A DNA stretch of 64,000 bases, taken from NCBI RefSeq assembly GCF_001642475.1, contig NW_019173993.1:123422-187421 (forward strand), read 5' to 3'. Below the pieces are notes generated by a model. It did no database searches. It was not told where the DNA came from and saw only the letters and a list, made by a program, of their open reading frames with translations. Position 1 is the first letter of the stretch. Each line of letters begins with the position of its first letter. This document shows, piece after piece, positions 1 through 12,298 of the stretch. A program made the translations under genes and the position numbers. Source of the DNA: Fonsecaea monophora. Taxonomy: Eukaryota; Ascomycota; Eurotiomycetes; Chaetothyriales; Herpotrichiellaceae.

Positions 1-1729
1 GCAGTAACAGTGCCGGCCGGCTTCTCCAGGTACGGCACCAAGGAAGCAAGAGGTTCGTCCTGGCAAATGTTGGCAGTGACGTTGGTGATGGATGTCGAGA
101 TGACGGGAGTAACAGGGGTGGCACCCTCGTAGTTGAAGATGGCGTTAGCTGTTCCCAAACCAGAGTTGGCACCACCCGACGGGCAGCCGGTCTGAATGAC
201 CGCGCGGACATAGTAACTGCTGGGTGCTTGGTCCATCTGAACAATAACATCGTATCTCTGGCCAGTTGCGATGTTGAGGGTAGTGGTCTCGTAGGGCACG
301 ATGGGCACGAAATCGGCAGCAATGACAGTCATTGTGTGGTTGTCGAAGCCAACAATGTAGCTGTTTTGTGCGGAGCTGTAACAACTTTAGCAGACGTTAT
401 TAAGCGGGAGCAGGGCCGAACAAACCTGTTGATGATGCGGAACAAGTGCTTCTTGCAAGGCTTCACTCCCCACGAGAAAGGAGTTCCACCAGGAGCAGTT
501 CCATCAGGGTTCTTGTTCATACCGTTGAACAGGGTATTGAAGGAACCTCCAGGTCCGACGTGTGCAATGCGCGATGCCATTGCAGCAGCGGTAATAGGGA
601 AACTGCCAAGAAGTCAGACTCTTGTAGTCTGTGAGCACAGGCGTTTCACTTACGTGTCATCAATCATAACTGTACCCATGTCGTAGTCGTAGTCGGAAGT
701 GGCGGGTCCGTGGATGACGATAGGACCGCGGATACCATCACCATACTGGGCGAAGGTGTGGCTGTGGTACCATGAAGTACCATACGAGCTTGCATGCCAC
801 TTGTACGTACGGCTGCCACCGTTTCCAGCAATACCGCACTCAGTAACACCGGGAACGCCGTCCTGATCGTTGGTGTTGAGTTGGCGGATACCATGCCAGT
901 GAATGGATGTGCTATTATCTTGCAATTGGTTGATCACAGTGACCTCGACCATGTCACCCCAGTTAGCCTCGATCACGGGGCCAGGGACTTGACCGTTGAT
1001 GGCGAGAGCGAGCTTGGGGCCCGTGCCATCGAAGACCAAGGTGGTGTTGGTAATCGTCAAGGTGTACTTGCGGGTGACACCAGTCTTGTAGTCAGTGTAG
1101 TAATCACTGCTGATATCCTTGTTGTCGCACCAAACGGAGCGATCAGAGGCGGAGTTGCAGTAATCGTCTGTGGCATTCTTGACAGGCGTGTAAGTGGCAC
1201 AAGTACCGGAGCCTGAGGTCGTGGCAGTTGAAGATGAGGTTGGGCCTGAACCGCCGCTGGTGGTGGGCGAGGTGTAGCTGTAGCTGCTGCTCGGTCCTGA
1301 ACCGTTGCCACCGTTTCCGCCGTTTCCACCATTCCCGCCGGTGTCTGTTGGGCCTGAGCCGCCGGCTGTCGTAGATGGCGTCGAACCGTGGCCGCCATGG
1401 CCGCCATGACCGTGTCCGAAGCCATTGTCGGGATGTGCGCCAGTTGCGGTGGCCGTGTTCCCGCCATTTCCGATCCCATATTTGGACTTCTGTTCATTCC
1501 AGAGGGAGGCCCAGTAATCCTCAGCACCGTTGTTCCCTTGGCCGGGGTGCCAGCCATTTCCTGCGCCAACATCCGTCGGACCCGAAGCGTCGCATGTGAG
1601 GACCTGCGTTACCGGGCAGACGGTGTGAGTTCGAGTAGAGGTGGCTGTGACGGTGACATCGGACTCCCAGTTGGAAGCACGTGCGAGACCAGCCGCAGCA
1701 GCGGTGAGGAAAAGAGGAAAAGAACGCAT
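1..1729 (-). CDS. Multicopper oxidase (laccase-like), secreted, 3' end outside window
   Basis: Likely a secreted copper oxidase that oxidises phenols or similar substrates with reduction of O2. I infer exons 1729..654, 602..426 and 375..<1, with GTAAGT and GTTTGT donors; the frame is kept across both introns. The start is the second in-frame Met because MRSFPLFLTAAAAGLARAS is a good signal peptide. Type-1 cupredoxin motifs are visible: HWHG (copper ligand segment L1) and WYHSH (L2), followed by the second cupredoxin domain (DTFPITAAAMASRIAHVGPG). The C-terminal copper sites lie beyond the window. Between the signal peptide and the first cupredoxin domain are about 190 residues rich in Gly, Ser, Thr, Asn and His (HGHGGHGGHGS, GGNGGNGGNGGNG), which is longer than in ordinary laccases. 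The family assignment is firm; the substrate is unknown. Confidence 0.92.
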
Positions 1730-4580
1730 TATAGAACGAATGGACGCAGGCAGAGTTGCCTGCACAAAGGAGTGACTTGAAGGAATATGATGCGTACGGG
1801 AAGGAGAAGAAGAGAAGCAAAACAGAGGCGCGAGTAGGGGTTGTATATCACTTTAGCTTTCACCGTTGGGGGCTTCTTTTTTTGACCTTTCCTTCAAGAT
1901 TGGACAGCCTGATCGGCCTGCCGCGAAGCCGTGGGTTGTGGGTTTCCGCCAGCGGGATGATTGCCTCACATGCCATCAGGCATCGTTGAGCTGGGGCAGA
2001 ACTGTCTCAGTTTAGCATAGTGGATAGGGCGGTGGACTTCTGTTGGTACAATGCGCTGGTGACAAGCGATGAGGATCGGCTGGTCATCTTGCAACGATGG
2101 GCCTTGAAGCGAGATGCCAATCTTTGGACACGGGGTTCGAGTATCAGCCACATCACGCCAAACGGTTAGGATTGCGAACGTTGCAAGCCGTTCGACGCCG
2201 TTGCTGGCAATAGGGTCACGCTTCCAGGAGACGATGGACGGTGGTTGTTGAGAAAAGCTTGGTGTCAGGGGTAGTTTAGAGCCGAAAGGGGACAGGGCGC
2301 GTCGGAAGTGGATTGCGTGAGCGTCAAGAATTCGCCAATGTTTGCGCCGGTGGAAATTGCAAGCTGTGTTTAATCTTTGAGCTTGATGACAGGGTTCGGC
2401 GCCCACCAATTGCTTGAGGGCGCCATTACTCGGGGGGTGGAGACGCTGGAGCTTTGAAGCGATGGAAGCCTGAATGCGAAACAGGGGAGGCACCAGAGCT
2501 TGATGGGATGCTGAGGTCAGGATTCAGGAGGATCACAACGGAGAAATTGAAAGGAAGTCTGGCTCCTGAAGGCCCGAGAGGATGGATTCTGGGGGGTTGT
2601 CGGATATGTGGTCTGAACAACGCCTACAAGCAGTTACAGTTATACGAAGAGGTGCATGAAGGAGGAACACGTGCCTCAACGTCAGCCGCAGAGCTGCATG
2701 TTCAGTCGAGAAGGTGCGACCTTGGTAGATCCTGCCCCTTTTGGAATTTACAACCACCTAATACTCGGTACATGTATCGCGTGTCTCTAATCTCGTTGCA
2801 CGTCGATGTCCATGTGGAATACTCGGGCACGTACATAACACGTCAAGGCTTCTTTCAACCTTTTTTCCATAAGCTTATTGTCGGAGTGATGTAGAGACCA
2901 TCGTGGTCCATGGCCGTAGTTGATGCTTTAGCTACGGCAAAACAATTACTCCAACCTTTTCTCCTCCGAAACTTCGTCCTGCCAGGAAAGGCTCATTCAA
3001 TAATGACCTCCGGGGCGAATCTGGGAGGATTCGCTTGATAAAATCCAATATCACTCTCCACAAATTCTCTCATGTGCCAACCCCATATAACAAGTAACAC
3101 CAAGCGACAATAATCTCATCTGTCATTCTTTTCCGACACTCGTTGGAATCTCTCGACGGGTGACAACAATTCTCAAGCTCGGAATCTGGGGAGGTTCTAG
3201 GGGCAAGAAGCTCGTATTCGTCTCTGGGAAACAAGATGCGGCTTCATTTGCTTGGTGGATTTGGCTTTCGGCAAAATGCAGCCCTTTAGCCCCTAAGCCA
3301 TAAGGATCCTTTCCAATTTACCATGGCTGACCTGCGCCCCAGGCAGTGACTACCGAGTACCTCGTAACTCGTCCCTTAACCTGGCCAGCCCTGGCTTGCC
3401 TGCCTCAGCTACCTGGTTTTCAATTAGCTAAGAATAACAAACGAAAAACTCATCCATCGCACTCTTGTCTGTCCCCTTTCGACAGTCGGTGAAATTGGAA
3501 GTGCTCGAGACATGCCATCATCACATTTGCTACTAAGACGACAACCTGCCCTCATCAACGAATGCTGTTACCCTACCACCCTACTTCGTCGGTATCCATA
3601 TTCGGAGGGCGGTCCCAATCAATTTGTGGGATCGGAACCTTGGCCAAATCACGTTCCAAGGATGATGCCACTTCCCCACAACCAATTTCTCAGCGACTAC
3701 GAGGTACCGAGTGCTCGGGACAGAGTGCGAGGACAAGTTCCTTCTCGAATATTTCCAAGTCACCGCAGTAGTAACATCTTTCAAAGAAACCTAATCGCGT
3801 TGGAGCAGCGGCCACTTTCAATGTCAAGGCCTTTTTTTTTTCCAACTGAAGGTCTTGCAAATACCTGTTTCTGACTATACATCGTCCCATCTTGGTCTGT
3901 ACAATGAAAGTCGTCACAGCGAACGAATGAACATTCTTGCGCCAATGCTAACCATACAGGACTCCGAGGGTTACAGACGAGTTCTTCACACGTAAAACTT
4001 AGCACTGCTGGACGACTATCCATGTCTATCCTTTGCTTAGTTTTATCGAATGGGTTGTCACGAAACACGGCCACCTGTTACCACCGCTGGTGCTTAAGGA
4101 ATAGCCCTTTTGTGATTGACGAGGTCCAGTACAACCACACCAGGAGTTGGCAGTAACACTCATTGCCGAGGTGCCTTTATCTCAGCCTATGGAACACCCG
4201 ACAGAGCTCTCGCTTTTGCTGGTGATAGTGTTACACTCTGCCTGCATCCCACGTAGTTGTTTGAGGAAACTCTATCCGGTCATATCTTTTCTCCGCTCAA
4301 AATGACTGATGTCGTTCAAGATAGTCATCCATAGTCTTCTTCAACCAACACCTACAGAATAACCCTCCATCCTGTCGATTCTTTAAGCCTGCTGCCGGCC
4401 TCCAAACCACGTGAATTGCTTCTGTATTAAGACCGATTTGGCAAATACAACGTGACATTAAGCCCCGAATTAACGACAGAATATTCATTGACGAATTCCA
4501 AACTTAACTAGAACGTCAGCACTGACAAACCTTTCAGAACTTCACGTCCGGATCTCAGACCCTCTGTGACATCTTGACGG
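1730..4580. other. Intergenic, no supported gene (2.85 kb)
   Basis: The stretch holds the laccase promoter (pyrimidine-rich just upstream of 1729) and the presumed promoter of the regulator at 4581. Open frames of up to 175 codons occur on both strands, but none has recognisable domains, good splice sites or a convincing composition. The part from 2900 to 3500 is AT-rich and non-coding in appearance. Confidence 0.6.
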
Positions 4581-6200
4581 ATGCGGACTGCAAATCCTTG
4601 CGACGGTTGTGCGCTGCGGCGTGTGCGATGTTCTGGAGGATCACCCTGTTTCGAATGCAATCATCGCTCTATACCATGCACGTTTCTCCGCGTACGTCGG
4701 AAAAGAGGCCCCAAAGGTCCAAGACCGGGCACCAACATGAAAATCGAGCAATTCCAAAGGATGTTGAAAGCAACTAGCGATCAACAATCACTTCCTACAC
4801 CGCCTGAAGGATCGGTGCTCGAGGCCGCGGTCGACCATGGTCTTTCACCCAAAGCGCAGCCTAACATCCCTATGCACGTTTACGAGCGACTTTTAGAGGT
4901 TTTCCGCCTGCGCCTATATTCCGTGTGGCCCATCGTCTCGCATGATGAACTCATCACCGCTCTAAGGAGCAATCAAGAAGACTATGAGTCGTACTCGCTT
5001 GCTGCAGCGCTGTGTGCAGCTGTCATTGCCCAACTCCGGCTTCCTGAGCATGTTGTGTCCTTCAGGTCCTCTTCCTCGGAATTGGTGGCAGAAGCCCAGA
5101 GGCTGAGACAGCTTTTCGAGTATCGAGAAGAGTACTCTATGTCGTCACTTCTAACCTCATTTTTCCTCCATATCTATTATGCAAATGCAGACAAACTCCG
5201 CACCGCCGGCTTCTACCTGCGAGAGACCCTCACCTACGCCCATGGCCTCAAATTGCACCAGCTCGATACTTACGCCGGCATAGACTCAAGAGAGCATCAA
5301 TTAAGATTGCGAGTATACTGGATCTTGTTTATCTCTGAAAGGTAAGTTCAAAGTACTTGAACGCCCTCCAGGGTTGACCTAGGACGTAGAACATATTGTG
5401 TCCAGAATGGCCTTCCAACCACATTGAAGCCGATGCACGAGTTCCCGAGCGCTGATCCAACAGAAGGATATGACGCCGCCCCCGTGCCGGCATTCATAGG
5501 CTTGATCCGACTCTTCACCTTCCTTGATGGCGATATTCTCGATTCTGTCCCCTCGTCAACAAGTCTAGCATGCAATCTTAGTACGAAAGACAGGATATCG
5601 ACCATACAGCGTGATCTCAGCTGTCATCCGCTTAGTGAAGGCTTGAACGAGTCTCAGGGGGTGGATATACTGGCTACCCGGAATTGGATTCGAATACTGC
5701 TTTGGCAGTATACAATTGCCCACTTTGCGGTGTCTTGTCACGCCCGAGATCAGGCATTCTCAGCGTTGCTCCCAACGACGATTGCACGCGACATGCTTTC
5801 CGTTCTTGAAAATGTGTCGTGGAAATCCATCCAGCCTCATGGCTATGGCATGGTTAGTGGCATTCACAGCCTTTCTGGTTTCAGAAATAACGTCTTGCAG
5901 GAGCTCAAGGTATTTCGCATCGCCGACTCCTTGTTGGACGTTCTCCTTTGCGCCCCTCCCTCACCTGGAACGCGAGGCCTTTTGATGGACTCAAGGCACG
6001 CGCTGCATCTCCTAGAGAAAGTGCTCGTTGACGTAGGAGGGACCGAATCACAATTCTTGGCCACGTTGCGAAAACGGATGGTCGAGTCACAACTCCCGGT
6101 GCAAAACACTTTGGAAAATGACCTACAACTTTCACGGCATTTGGAAACGGACGGCAACAAGAAGCCCATGGATGGGCCGGGTCCTGTTAGCAATGAGTAG
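4581..6200 (+). CDS. Zn2Cys6 transcription factor with fungal-specific regulatory domain
   Basis: Nuclear DNA-binding regulator. The N-terminus starts MRTANPC and carries a complete binuclear zinc cluster, spaced CX2CX6CX5CX2CX6C (residues 7-33), followed by a basic linker (RVRRKRGPKGPRPG). The rest resembles the fungal-specific transcription-factor domain, with the conserved helix ending YWILFISER. One intron (5342..5389, GTAAGT...GTAG, 48 nt) is needed; exons 4581..5341 and 5390..6200 join in frame to give about 523 residues, normal for the family. A second ATG in another frame at 4574 leads to a short non-matching frame. The gene stands alone between the laccase and a hypothetical gene, so its targets cannot be told from position. 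Confidence 0.9.
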
Positions 6201-7205
6201 TTGTTGATTCGTGCTGGAAGCTATCACAATGTGCGATCACTTTGCGGAAGTGCTCGTCATCAATTGTTCATCCATTCAAAGGTCCAAAGATACTGTTATC
6301 TAAGGCGGGTCTCCCCTGCGATGGTATGGTCCAGTTGCGTTGCTGCTCTAGGCTGATTGACACAGGGACTGCAATTTAACTCGAATAACCACTATACTCA
6401 CCCCATGGTGCTTTCTCCGAGCACTGGCTTATTCCTCCCTGACGAAGTGTCGGAATCCCGGTGGCATTATTGCACCAGCCCAACTACTGCAGCGCGCCTA
6501 TCAGGTTCGATATCTCAAAAGGTACCCATGTCAGGTTAAGTTGGAGTGTTCGTCCATCTCTTACATCCAAGTTTCTGGGTTCTGGGCGTGGCAGAAGTTT
6601 GCTCACCGACATTACTGTGTTCCGATTTCTCTTCTTTCCTTTGCGTGTGTGTGGGCGGGCGCGTGGAAAGGCGTGTAACTTTGCGGAATACTGAGAAAAA
6701 ATCATACTTCATTGACAATTAGCAAGGATGGAGGCTGTAAGATTGCATGACTTCGCCGCTGTCAATGTGGTTTCATGGAGGGATTTCCGCCGATTGTCCT
6801 TTCTAATCATTCCACATGGAAATCAATGAGGACTTAACCCCCTCTTTGCCAAAGTCTTGCTAATTGTCAATACATTGGAAAGTGAAAAGATCTTCTCGAA
6901 GGAAAGAATACGTCTTGCAAATTGGTCGTCACAAGTCTCCATGCGCAACAAGGCCTCTGACGTAGATGCTTGGCATTGTAAGTGTTGATTCGACAGTGGC
7001 TTCAGGGATGAGGCGATGACGTCGGAATCTCGTTTCGTATAACAACCAACCCTTTTACCAAGTTTTTCTCTTATATCTCGCTCATCAGCACTTCTCCCTC
7101 CAAACGGCCGGAGCAGCCTACGACAGCTTCGCAGGATATGCCCTAATCCCGAACCGAGCAACTCAGGCTACAATCGTTCAAGGCCAGATCCTCCACAATT
7201 GGATA
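6201..7205. other. Intergenic, no supported gene
   Basis: Nothing recognisable was found on either strand. It contains the 3' end of the regulator and the promoter of the following gene. Confidence 0.5.
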
Positions 7206-8003
7206 ATGGATGTAATGAAATCTATACTTGGAGGAGGCACGAATGAGAACGGTGTCGACAATGATACACCCAATAATGGCAGCGATAAGATGCCAAGTAG
7301 AGAAGAAATGGTCAAAACGATTGAGAGTCTTCAAAAGGCTCAAAAAGCTCAATCCAAGGCCAATGACTTGAAATCTAGAGCCATGGCACTGACCGACTCA
7401 AAGCAACGGGAGAAGTTGTTGAAGGAGGCCTTTGACAAGGAGGTGGAAGCCCACGGGCATAGCAAGATGGCGAGACGACTGCAAAGTGGCACCTGGCAGG
7501 GTTTTGGATTTGGAGGAGGAATTGGTGCAGCTACTGGATTGGGCCTCGGTGCCGGAGTGGGAACGGTGTTGGGTGCTATCGCAGCAGTTCCAACAACGGG
7601 ATTGGGTATGTTGATCGGAACCGGCGTTGGTGCTATCCATGGACCGTGGGTAAGGCTGGGTGGGAAAGAGGAGAAGTTTGAGGACGCTGATCCCGAAAAG
7701 GTGGCCGAGGCATTAGAACAGGAGGTCAGCCAACAAAACAACTCCGACGTTGAGCAGAGAGCAATCGCAGCAGCATCGGAGACAGACATGCCGGAGGACA
7801 AGGAGAGAAGGGACGAGAGACCACGAAGAAAGCCGCCAAAGCTGGAAATCAGGTCGAAAAGGGCCACTGAACCCAACACACAACCGCAAGCAGAAGTCAA
7901 CCTGACACAAAGCATCCAGGAAGAGTCGAAACCAAGGCGGAAGCCAAAAAAACTAGAGATACGGTCCAAGAATTGCAGCACAGAAAGCCCATCTGAACTC
8001 TAG
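7206..8003 (+). CDS. Hypothetical glycine-zipper protein
   Basis: I do not recognise a named family. The 265-residue uninterrupted frame has a charged, Gln/Lys-rich N-terminal half that may form a coiled coil (residues about 35-95). Next is a glycine-zipper hydrophobic segment (residues about 98-148, with GFGGGIGAATGLGLGAGVG and VGAIHGP) that could span or insert into a membrane. The C-terminus is acidic then basic. A 12-residue motif is repeated near the C-terminus (RRKPPKLEIRSK and RRKPKKLEIRSK, about 40 residues apart). Similar architecture occurs in uncharacterised fungal proteins. Start choice: first Met of the long frame, with two further Met codons nearby, so a few residues are uncertain. 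Confidence 0.75.
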   Translation: MDVMKSILGGGTNENGVDNDTPNNGSDKMPSREEMVKTIESLQKAQKAQSKANDLKSRAMALTDSKQREKLLKEAFDKEVEAHGHSKMARRLQSGTWQGFGFGGGIGAATGLGLGAGVGTVLGAIAAVPTTGLGMLIGTGVGAIHGPWVRLGGKEEKFEDADPEKVAEALEQEVSQQNNSDVEQRAIAAASETDMPEDKERRDERPRRKPPKLEIRSKRATEPNTQPQAEVNLTQSIQEESKPRRKPKKLEIRSKNCSTESPSEL

Positions 8004-9697
8004 AGACCTTCTACAGCAGTGACTCGATAACGATGTATACGAAGGATTCCGCCCACTTATGGTCTTGCGAGTATAGTAATGGATCAAACAAGCTGCTACT
8101 CTAGAGGGAGACTCGAGTGATTGGGACTGGTGATACCCAAGACCTTCTATTCTTGACTCAGCTGGAGCATGCTGGACATCGGCTAGACACGGTGTCTGCA
8201 GGGCAGCAACATCTTGAAGCAGGGGAAGATGCTGGGGGACCCCTCCCAAAACCATCCTCGCCGTGGTGATGTTTAACGGAACCGTTGATACCTCCAGTGC
8301 AGTGCGGTTACTATAAACGCAGCCTGACGCACTCCTTCCCCAAGGTGGTAACGTTTCATCTCCTAATACCCTCAAACAGGAGCAATTTTGCACATTTCTC
8401 TCCGCCGAACGAGTTCGTGAACTGCGTCCGAGGGTCGGACACCTTTCCCGTGGGTAAGAGCCATTATATCCACCCTTTCGGAAACTCGTAGTGCAACACC
8501 GTTGATTCCTTTGGCCTCATATAGTGTTGATGTGGTCGACAATAGTAGAAACAGTAAGTTGGACAGAGGACATCGTGAGGCGGATTCGGGATTGAGCGAG
8601 AAGTGAACAGGCGGTAAAGGAGGCGATTTCCACGAAGGAAAGACGTCTTTCTAGGTGCGTAGTGGGAGTAATGAAGCTACGTCCTCTAGGCCTGACTGAC
8701 CGTACCACTCTTATTATGAACGGAATCGATCGATTGTTGAGCAGACACTTTCTCACCACTTCAGCGTCTTTGATCATAGATGACGTCCATGATCCCCATC
8801 TTACAGCCCGAAATTGTGGCCATAGGTGATAAGGCGTCTGGCACTGTTGGCGCTGAGACGACTGAACGCTGATACACAAGTCGCAGTACGCCACCCGGTT
8901 CGATATCGCTTGAAGTGGATACCTGTAAAGGGTGGTGAACCTTGCCATATTCTCCGCACGAAGTGACCTGGTCATGTCTTGCAGTTTTTACCGATGGGGT
9001 GTGCGGATCGACTGAGCCCAAGTGCCCTCTCGGCTTCTGTTTTCGTTTTTGACCCCAGTCGTCGAGCTCAACTAAACCTGCTTCACCCATGGGCGATGAA
9101 CGAAGCCGCATCTGGCATGTTCATCTTGTTCTGGGGTCGATATTCTTTTTTGAAACTTCATCAGCCAATCCAAGCCTTCCTACCCCTGGCGCACCAAAGG
9201 ACTGTAGTAGAATTCCACGACAGGCTTCACCGTCGTCTCGAGGTGTGGAAGGTTCGTCGCGAGATGGAGGTGTTGGTGCCAAGTCATCTCCGCCGGTATA
9301 CTCTTCGGCGGAGAACATATAGCAGGCTTCGACATAGAGGGCAAAACAATCGCGCTCTTGGTACTTTAGGGGTTCATCATTTCTGGCCACGGCTCGAAGT
9401 CGCTTGCACAGTTATTTGTGCATCGACGGGAAATATTGGCTACCATATGAGAGGACTGGTGACGGAGGTAGGGAAAAAAGGGTTTCATTGACCAGAGTCA
9501 TCGATATGGATGACGAGCATTTCGGTGGGATTGGGGATCGGCCTCAGCGGTGGGTTCAGTGCCTCGTTGACTTTGTTAGACATGAGCAACTGGAACTTTT
9601 GAAGTGCACGTGTAATGCCATTACCTCGCGTCACCACGTGAGTTGCTTCTGGACTTTGCTGTGACTTCTCGGAGTTCGCAAGAACAATATTTCCTAA
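8004..9697. other. Intergenic / decayed sequence, no supported gene
   Basis: Several open frames of 70-170 codons overlap on both strands, but none has recognisable motifs. The 3' part probably contains degraded sequence upstream of the kinase remnant. Confidence 0.45.
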
Positions 9698-11360
9698 TTG
9701 TGGGCGAGTGGGGTAGCCCACTCTGGGGACCCCGCCACAGTCCCAGCATGCTCTACCTCTATACAAGTATGCATTCTCGATCCAGAAATAGCGCGTTGTC
9801 ATTTTACGCAGCACTGGGACGCGCCCATCATGCCAAATGACCAGGCGGAACAAGAACCACCTAACACGCCAGCTATGGGAGTTCTCGAGGAGCCGTGTTC
9901 TCCAAGAACATCCGCACGGCTTGAGGGCGATTTTGCTCGTCTGATACCCGTAAATCGTCCTGCGCGACTCCCATTTAGCAAAATTGCTCAGCGTATACGA
10001 CTTGATACCGACTGGCAAAAGCGCGCAAGGCAATTCGTTCATATCGATGAGGCAGCGAAAGAACTCACCTCCTTTGAAGATAGTGGTCGCTCGATCTGAC
10101 CTTGTCATCAGCTTCATAATATCTTCAGCATGACGAAGTTGCCTAAAGTACCTCGACTGAGTTGGGTCTGGGGAAGCGGTTGAAGGCATCTGCCGGACGG
10201 ACATACTGACTTTCTACTCACTGTCGACCGGAACCAGGACCGCGTTCTGGGGAGACACGGCCGGGTTTTTCATATCAACGATGGCCTGCTGGAAGTAACT
10301 GTCCCTGCAAAAAAGCCGATATATATCAATGGCGACGAGAAGCTTGAAGATGATCAAACATTTACCTCGCACTAGTATCACGATCGAAAACCTCACATTC
10401 TGTCTGGAATTCACTGAGCTGGGCAAATATCGAACTCAGGTGAACACTTTGATATCTGAGTGGCATGGCCGGCAAATACACCCTTCCCTTGAGCCCACCC
10501 CACAACCTCATCACTTTGAACTCCATGGATTTGTGATACAAGAGCCTCTAAGTAGCGGCGGTCATAGTCGGTGGCATAAATTGCGAGACTGGTATTCCTG
10601 TGGCTGTCAAACGCTCACAAAGAACATGCGGAAACCTTGAGCGTATCCGGCTAGAGATAGAGATCTCCAAGCGGGTCGGGTCGCACGTAAGTTCTTACTG
10701 GTCGCCAAAGAGGCGCTTAGACTGACTACGGTAGCCAAATCTCTGCAACTTGATCGCTGAAGAGTACTCTGGTGGGGAAGCGACATGGATAGAGGGTGGA
10801 AAACTTGGTGATGTGTATCTGTTCATGTCCCAGATTGCGTTAGAATCCTCATTGAGCTCACCATGTCGGCGAAGTCTTACCGCATCCATTAAAATGCCAT
10901 ACAGCAGGTCCTCCGTGGCCTCGCCCACCTTCATGAAAATCATATCATGCATCGAGACCTCAAGCCGACCAATCTCATGATGGCTGCACATGATCCACCC
11001 CACGCTATCATTATCGACTACGGTTGCGGAACTCTCAATGCAACATCGGCGGATCACAGCGTGGGAACGATTGTGTATATGGCCCCAGAGGTTCTCGCAA
11101 TCAAAGCTGGAACGAGCATAGGCTCCAAGTACGACAGCAAGGTGGACGTATGGGGAACGGGCCTTACGGCATACCAGCTTTTCTTCCAGGAGGGATGCAG
11201 CTGGAAGAATGGTGTGGGACCAGATGAGTGGGAGAATATCAAGCAAAAATTACATCAGCGTCCCGGAGTGCTGTCTGGGCTACTGGAGAGTATGCTCGCT
11301 TGGGCACGTTCAGATCGTCCGACAGCTGCTGAAGTGGAAACCTCAGAAGTATGGCTCTAG
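9698..11360 (+). pseudogene. Decayed protein kinase with FHA-like N-terminal part
   Basis: The C-terminal half keeps a clear Ser/Thr kinase core: GLAHLHENHIMHRDLKPTN (catalytic loop), IIDYGCG (DFG-like, with Tyr for Phe), VYMAPEV (APE) and KVDVWGTGL, ending at 11360. Upstream, GIPVAVKR matches the VAVK lysine strand, and the glycine loop appears as SSGGHSR in a different frame, so there is at least one frameshift near 10570. Segments at about 10210-10380 read like an FHA domain (DRVLGRHGRVFHI, then INGDEKLEDDQTFT) but sit in another frame from the following ITIENLTFCLEFTELGKY. Plausible introns lie at 10690-10740 and ending at 10904. FHA-plus-kinase is a known fungal combination. I call it a pseudogene because of the frame changes; sequencing error is the alternative. 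Confidence 0.7.
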
Positions 11361-11460
11361 TGAAATCCGATGGAAGAAATTAGGTTCAAGGCCAGCCCCT
11401 TTTGTTCTGAGATCAGATCACATTTCACATATATTCTGTACCTTCCCTTAAGGACCCAAT

Positions 11461-12298
11461 CTAGCTCGTTGTCTTTCCATTTTGAAGCCTCTCAGTTGAT
11501 TGTTTAGAGACATTATCCAATATCTTGGCAATTTCCCAGTGTCCGTATTTCCTGGCTGCATCCAGCGGCAAGTACTGAGCAAAAAATGCTTTCTCAAAAG
11601 GGCTTGCACCACGCTCAACTAGATATCGGACTGCCGTGATGTTTCCCACAGTACAAGAAATCCACATAGGTGTCCCTTCGAATTTAGTGACGTCGCTAAG
11701 GCCGGGGTCTGTGTCGAAGAGGGCATTGCTGATGCTAGCTCCCATCTCGTGAAGTAGTCTCAATAAGTATAGAGTATTTGAATCTTCTGGCCTTTTGCAG
11801 ACAGAGTTGATCAATTCACCCTTTTCTGCAGATCCTCCGTGATCGAGGCGTAGCTGAATGATATTGACAGGCGCGAAATGAATGGCACGAGAGAGCGGTG
11901 TGAGCTTGTATCTTTGCGCATAGGCATTGGAGTCTGCACCATGATCAAGAAACCAGCGAACAACCTCTTCATTAGCATCCGATCGAAGCGCACGCCTAGA
12001 TATTTCAACTTAAAGAGATATATGACTGATCGGTGCGTGCTTACCCTAAGAGCGATGGTTCGAAGTAGCTTTCTGGTTCATTGATATCCCAGCCATTATC
12101 GAGCAATATCTGCAGTGTCGGGAGAGATTGGGTCTCGATCGCAACAAGGGCCAACCATTTTGACTCGCCTGGTGAGAGCTTATGGCCTTTCAAAAGATGC
12201 GCAATAGACAGACCATTTTTAAGAGCTTCGCTAGCAGCATCCAGGTCAAAGTGGTCCTCTTTGCTTGGGATTTTTGATATCTGACTGAAAGGCGCCAT
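11461..12298 (-). CDS. Ankyrin-repeat protein or C-terminal part of an NLR-like gene
   Basis: Two exons, 12298..12045 and 11995..11461, joined across a 49-nt GTAAGC...CTAG intron in frame, give about 262 residues. Ankyrin-type helices are visible: LALVAIETQSLPTLQILLDN, VVRWFLDHGADSNAYA, TPLSRAIHFAPVNIIQLRLD, PMWISCTVGNITAVRYLVER and PLDAARKYGHWEIAKIL. It lies directly downstream of, and on the same strand as, a hydrolase-NACHT remnant, so it may be the repeat domain of that gene and not a separate one. This part has no visible stops. It converges on the kinase remnant with 100 bp between them. Confidence 0.7.

Noticed and set aside
2005..2150. tRNA-like text (ATAGTGGATAGGGCGGTGGACTTCT and, about 85 bp later, GGTTCGAGTA)
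   Set aside because: The D-arm and T-loop look suggestive, but no acceptor or T stem can be paired and the spacing would need a long intron.
1966..2493. Minus-strand open frame of 175 codons
   Set aside because: No motif, no conserved-looking composition, and no splice context; long frames by chance occur in this GC range.
3512..3874. Plus-strand open frame of 120 codons
   Set aside because: No recognisable domain; a phenylalanine run comes from a poly-T tract, and a minus-strand frame overlaps it equally well.
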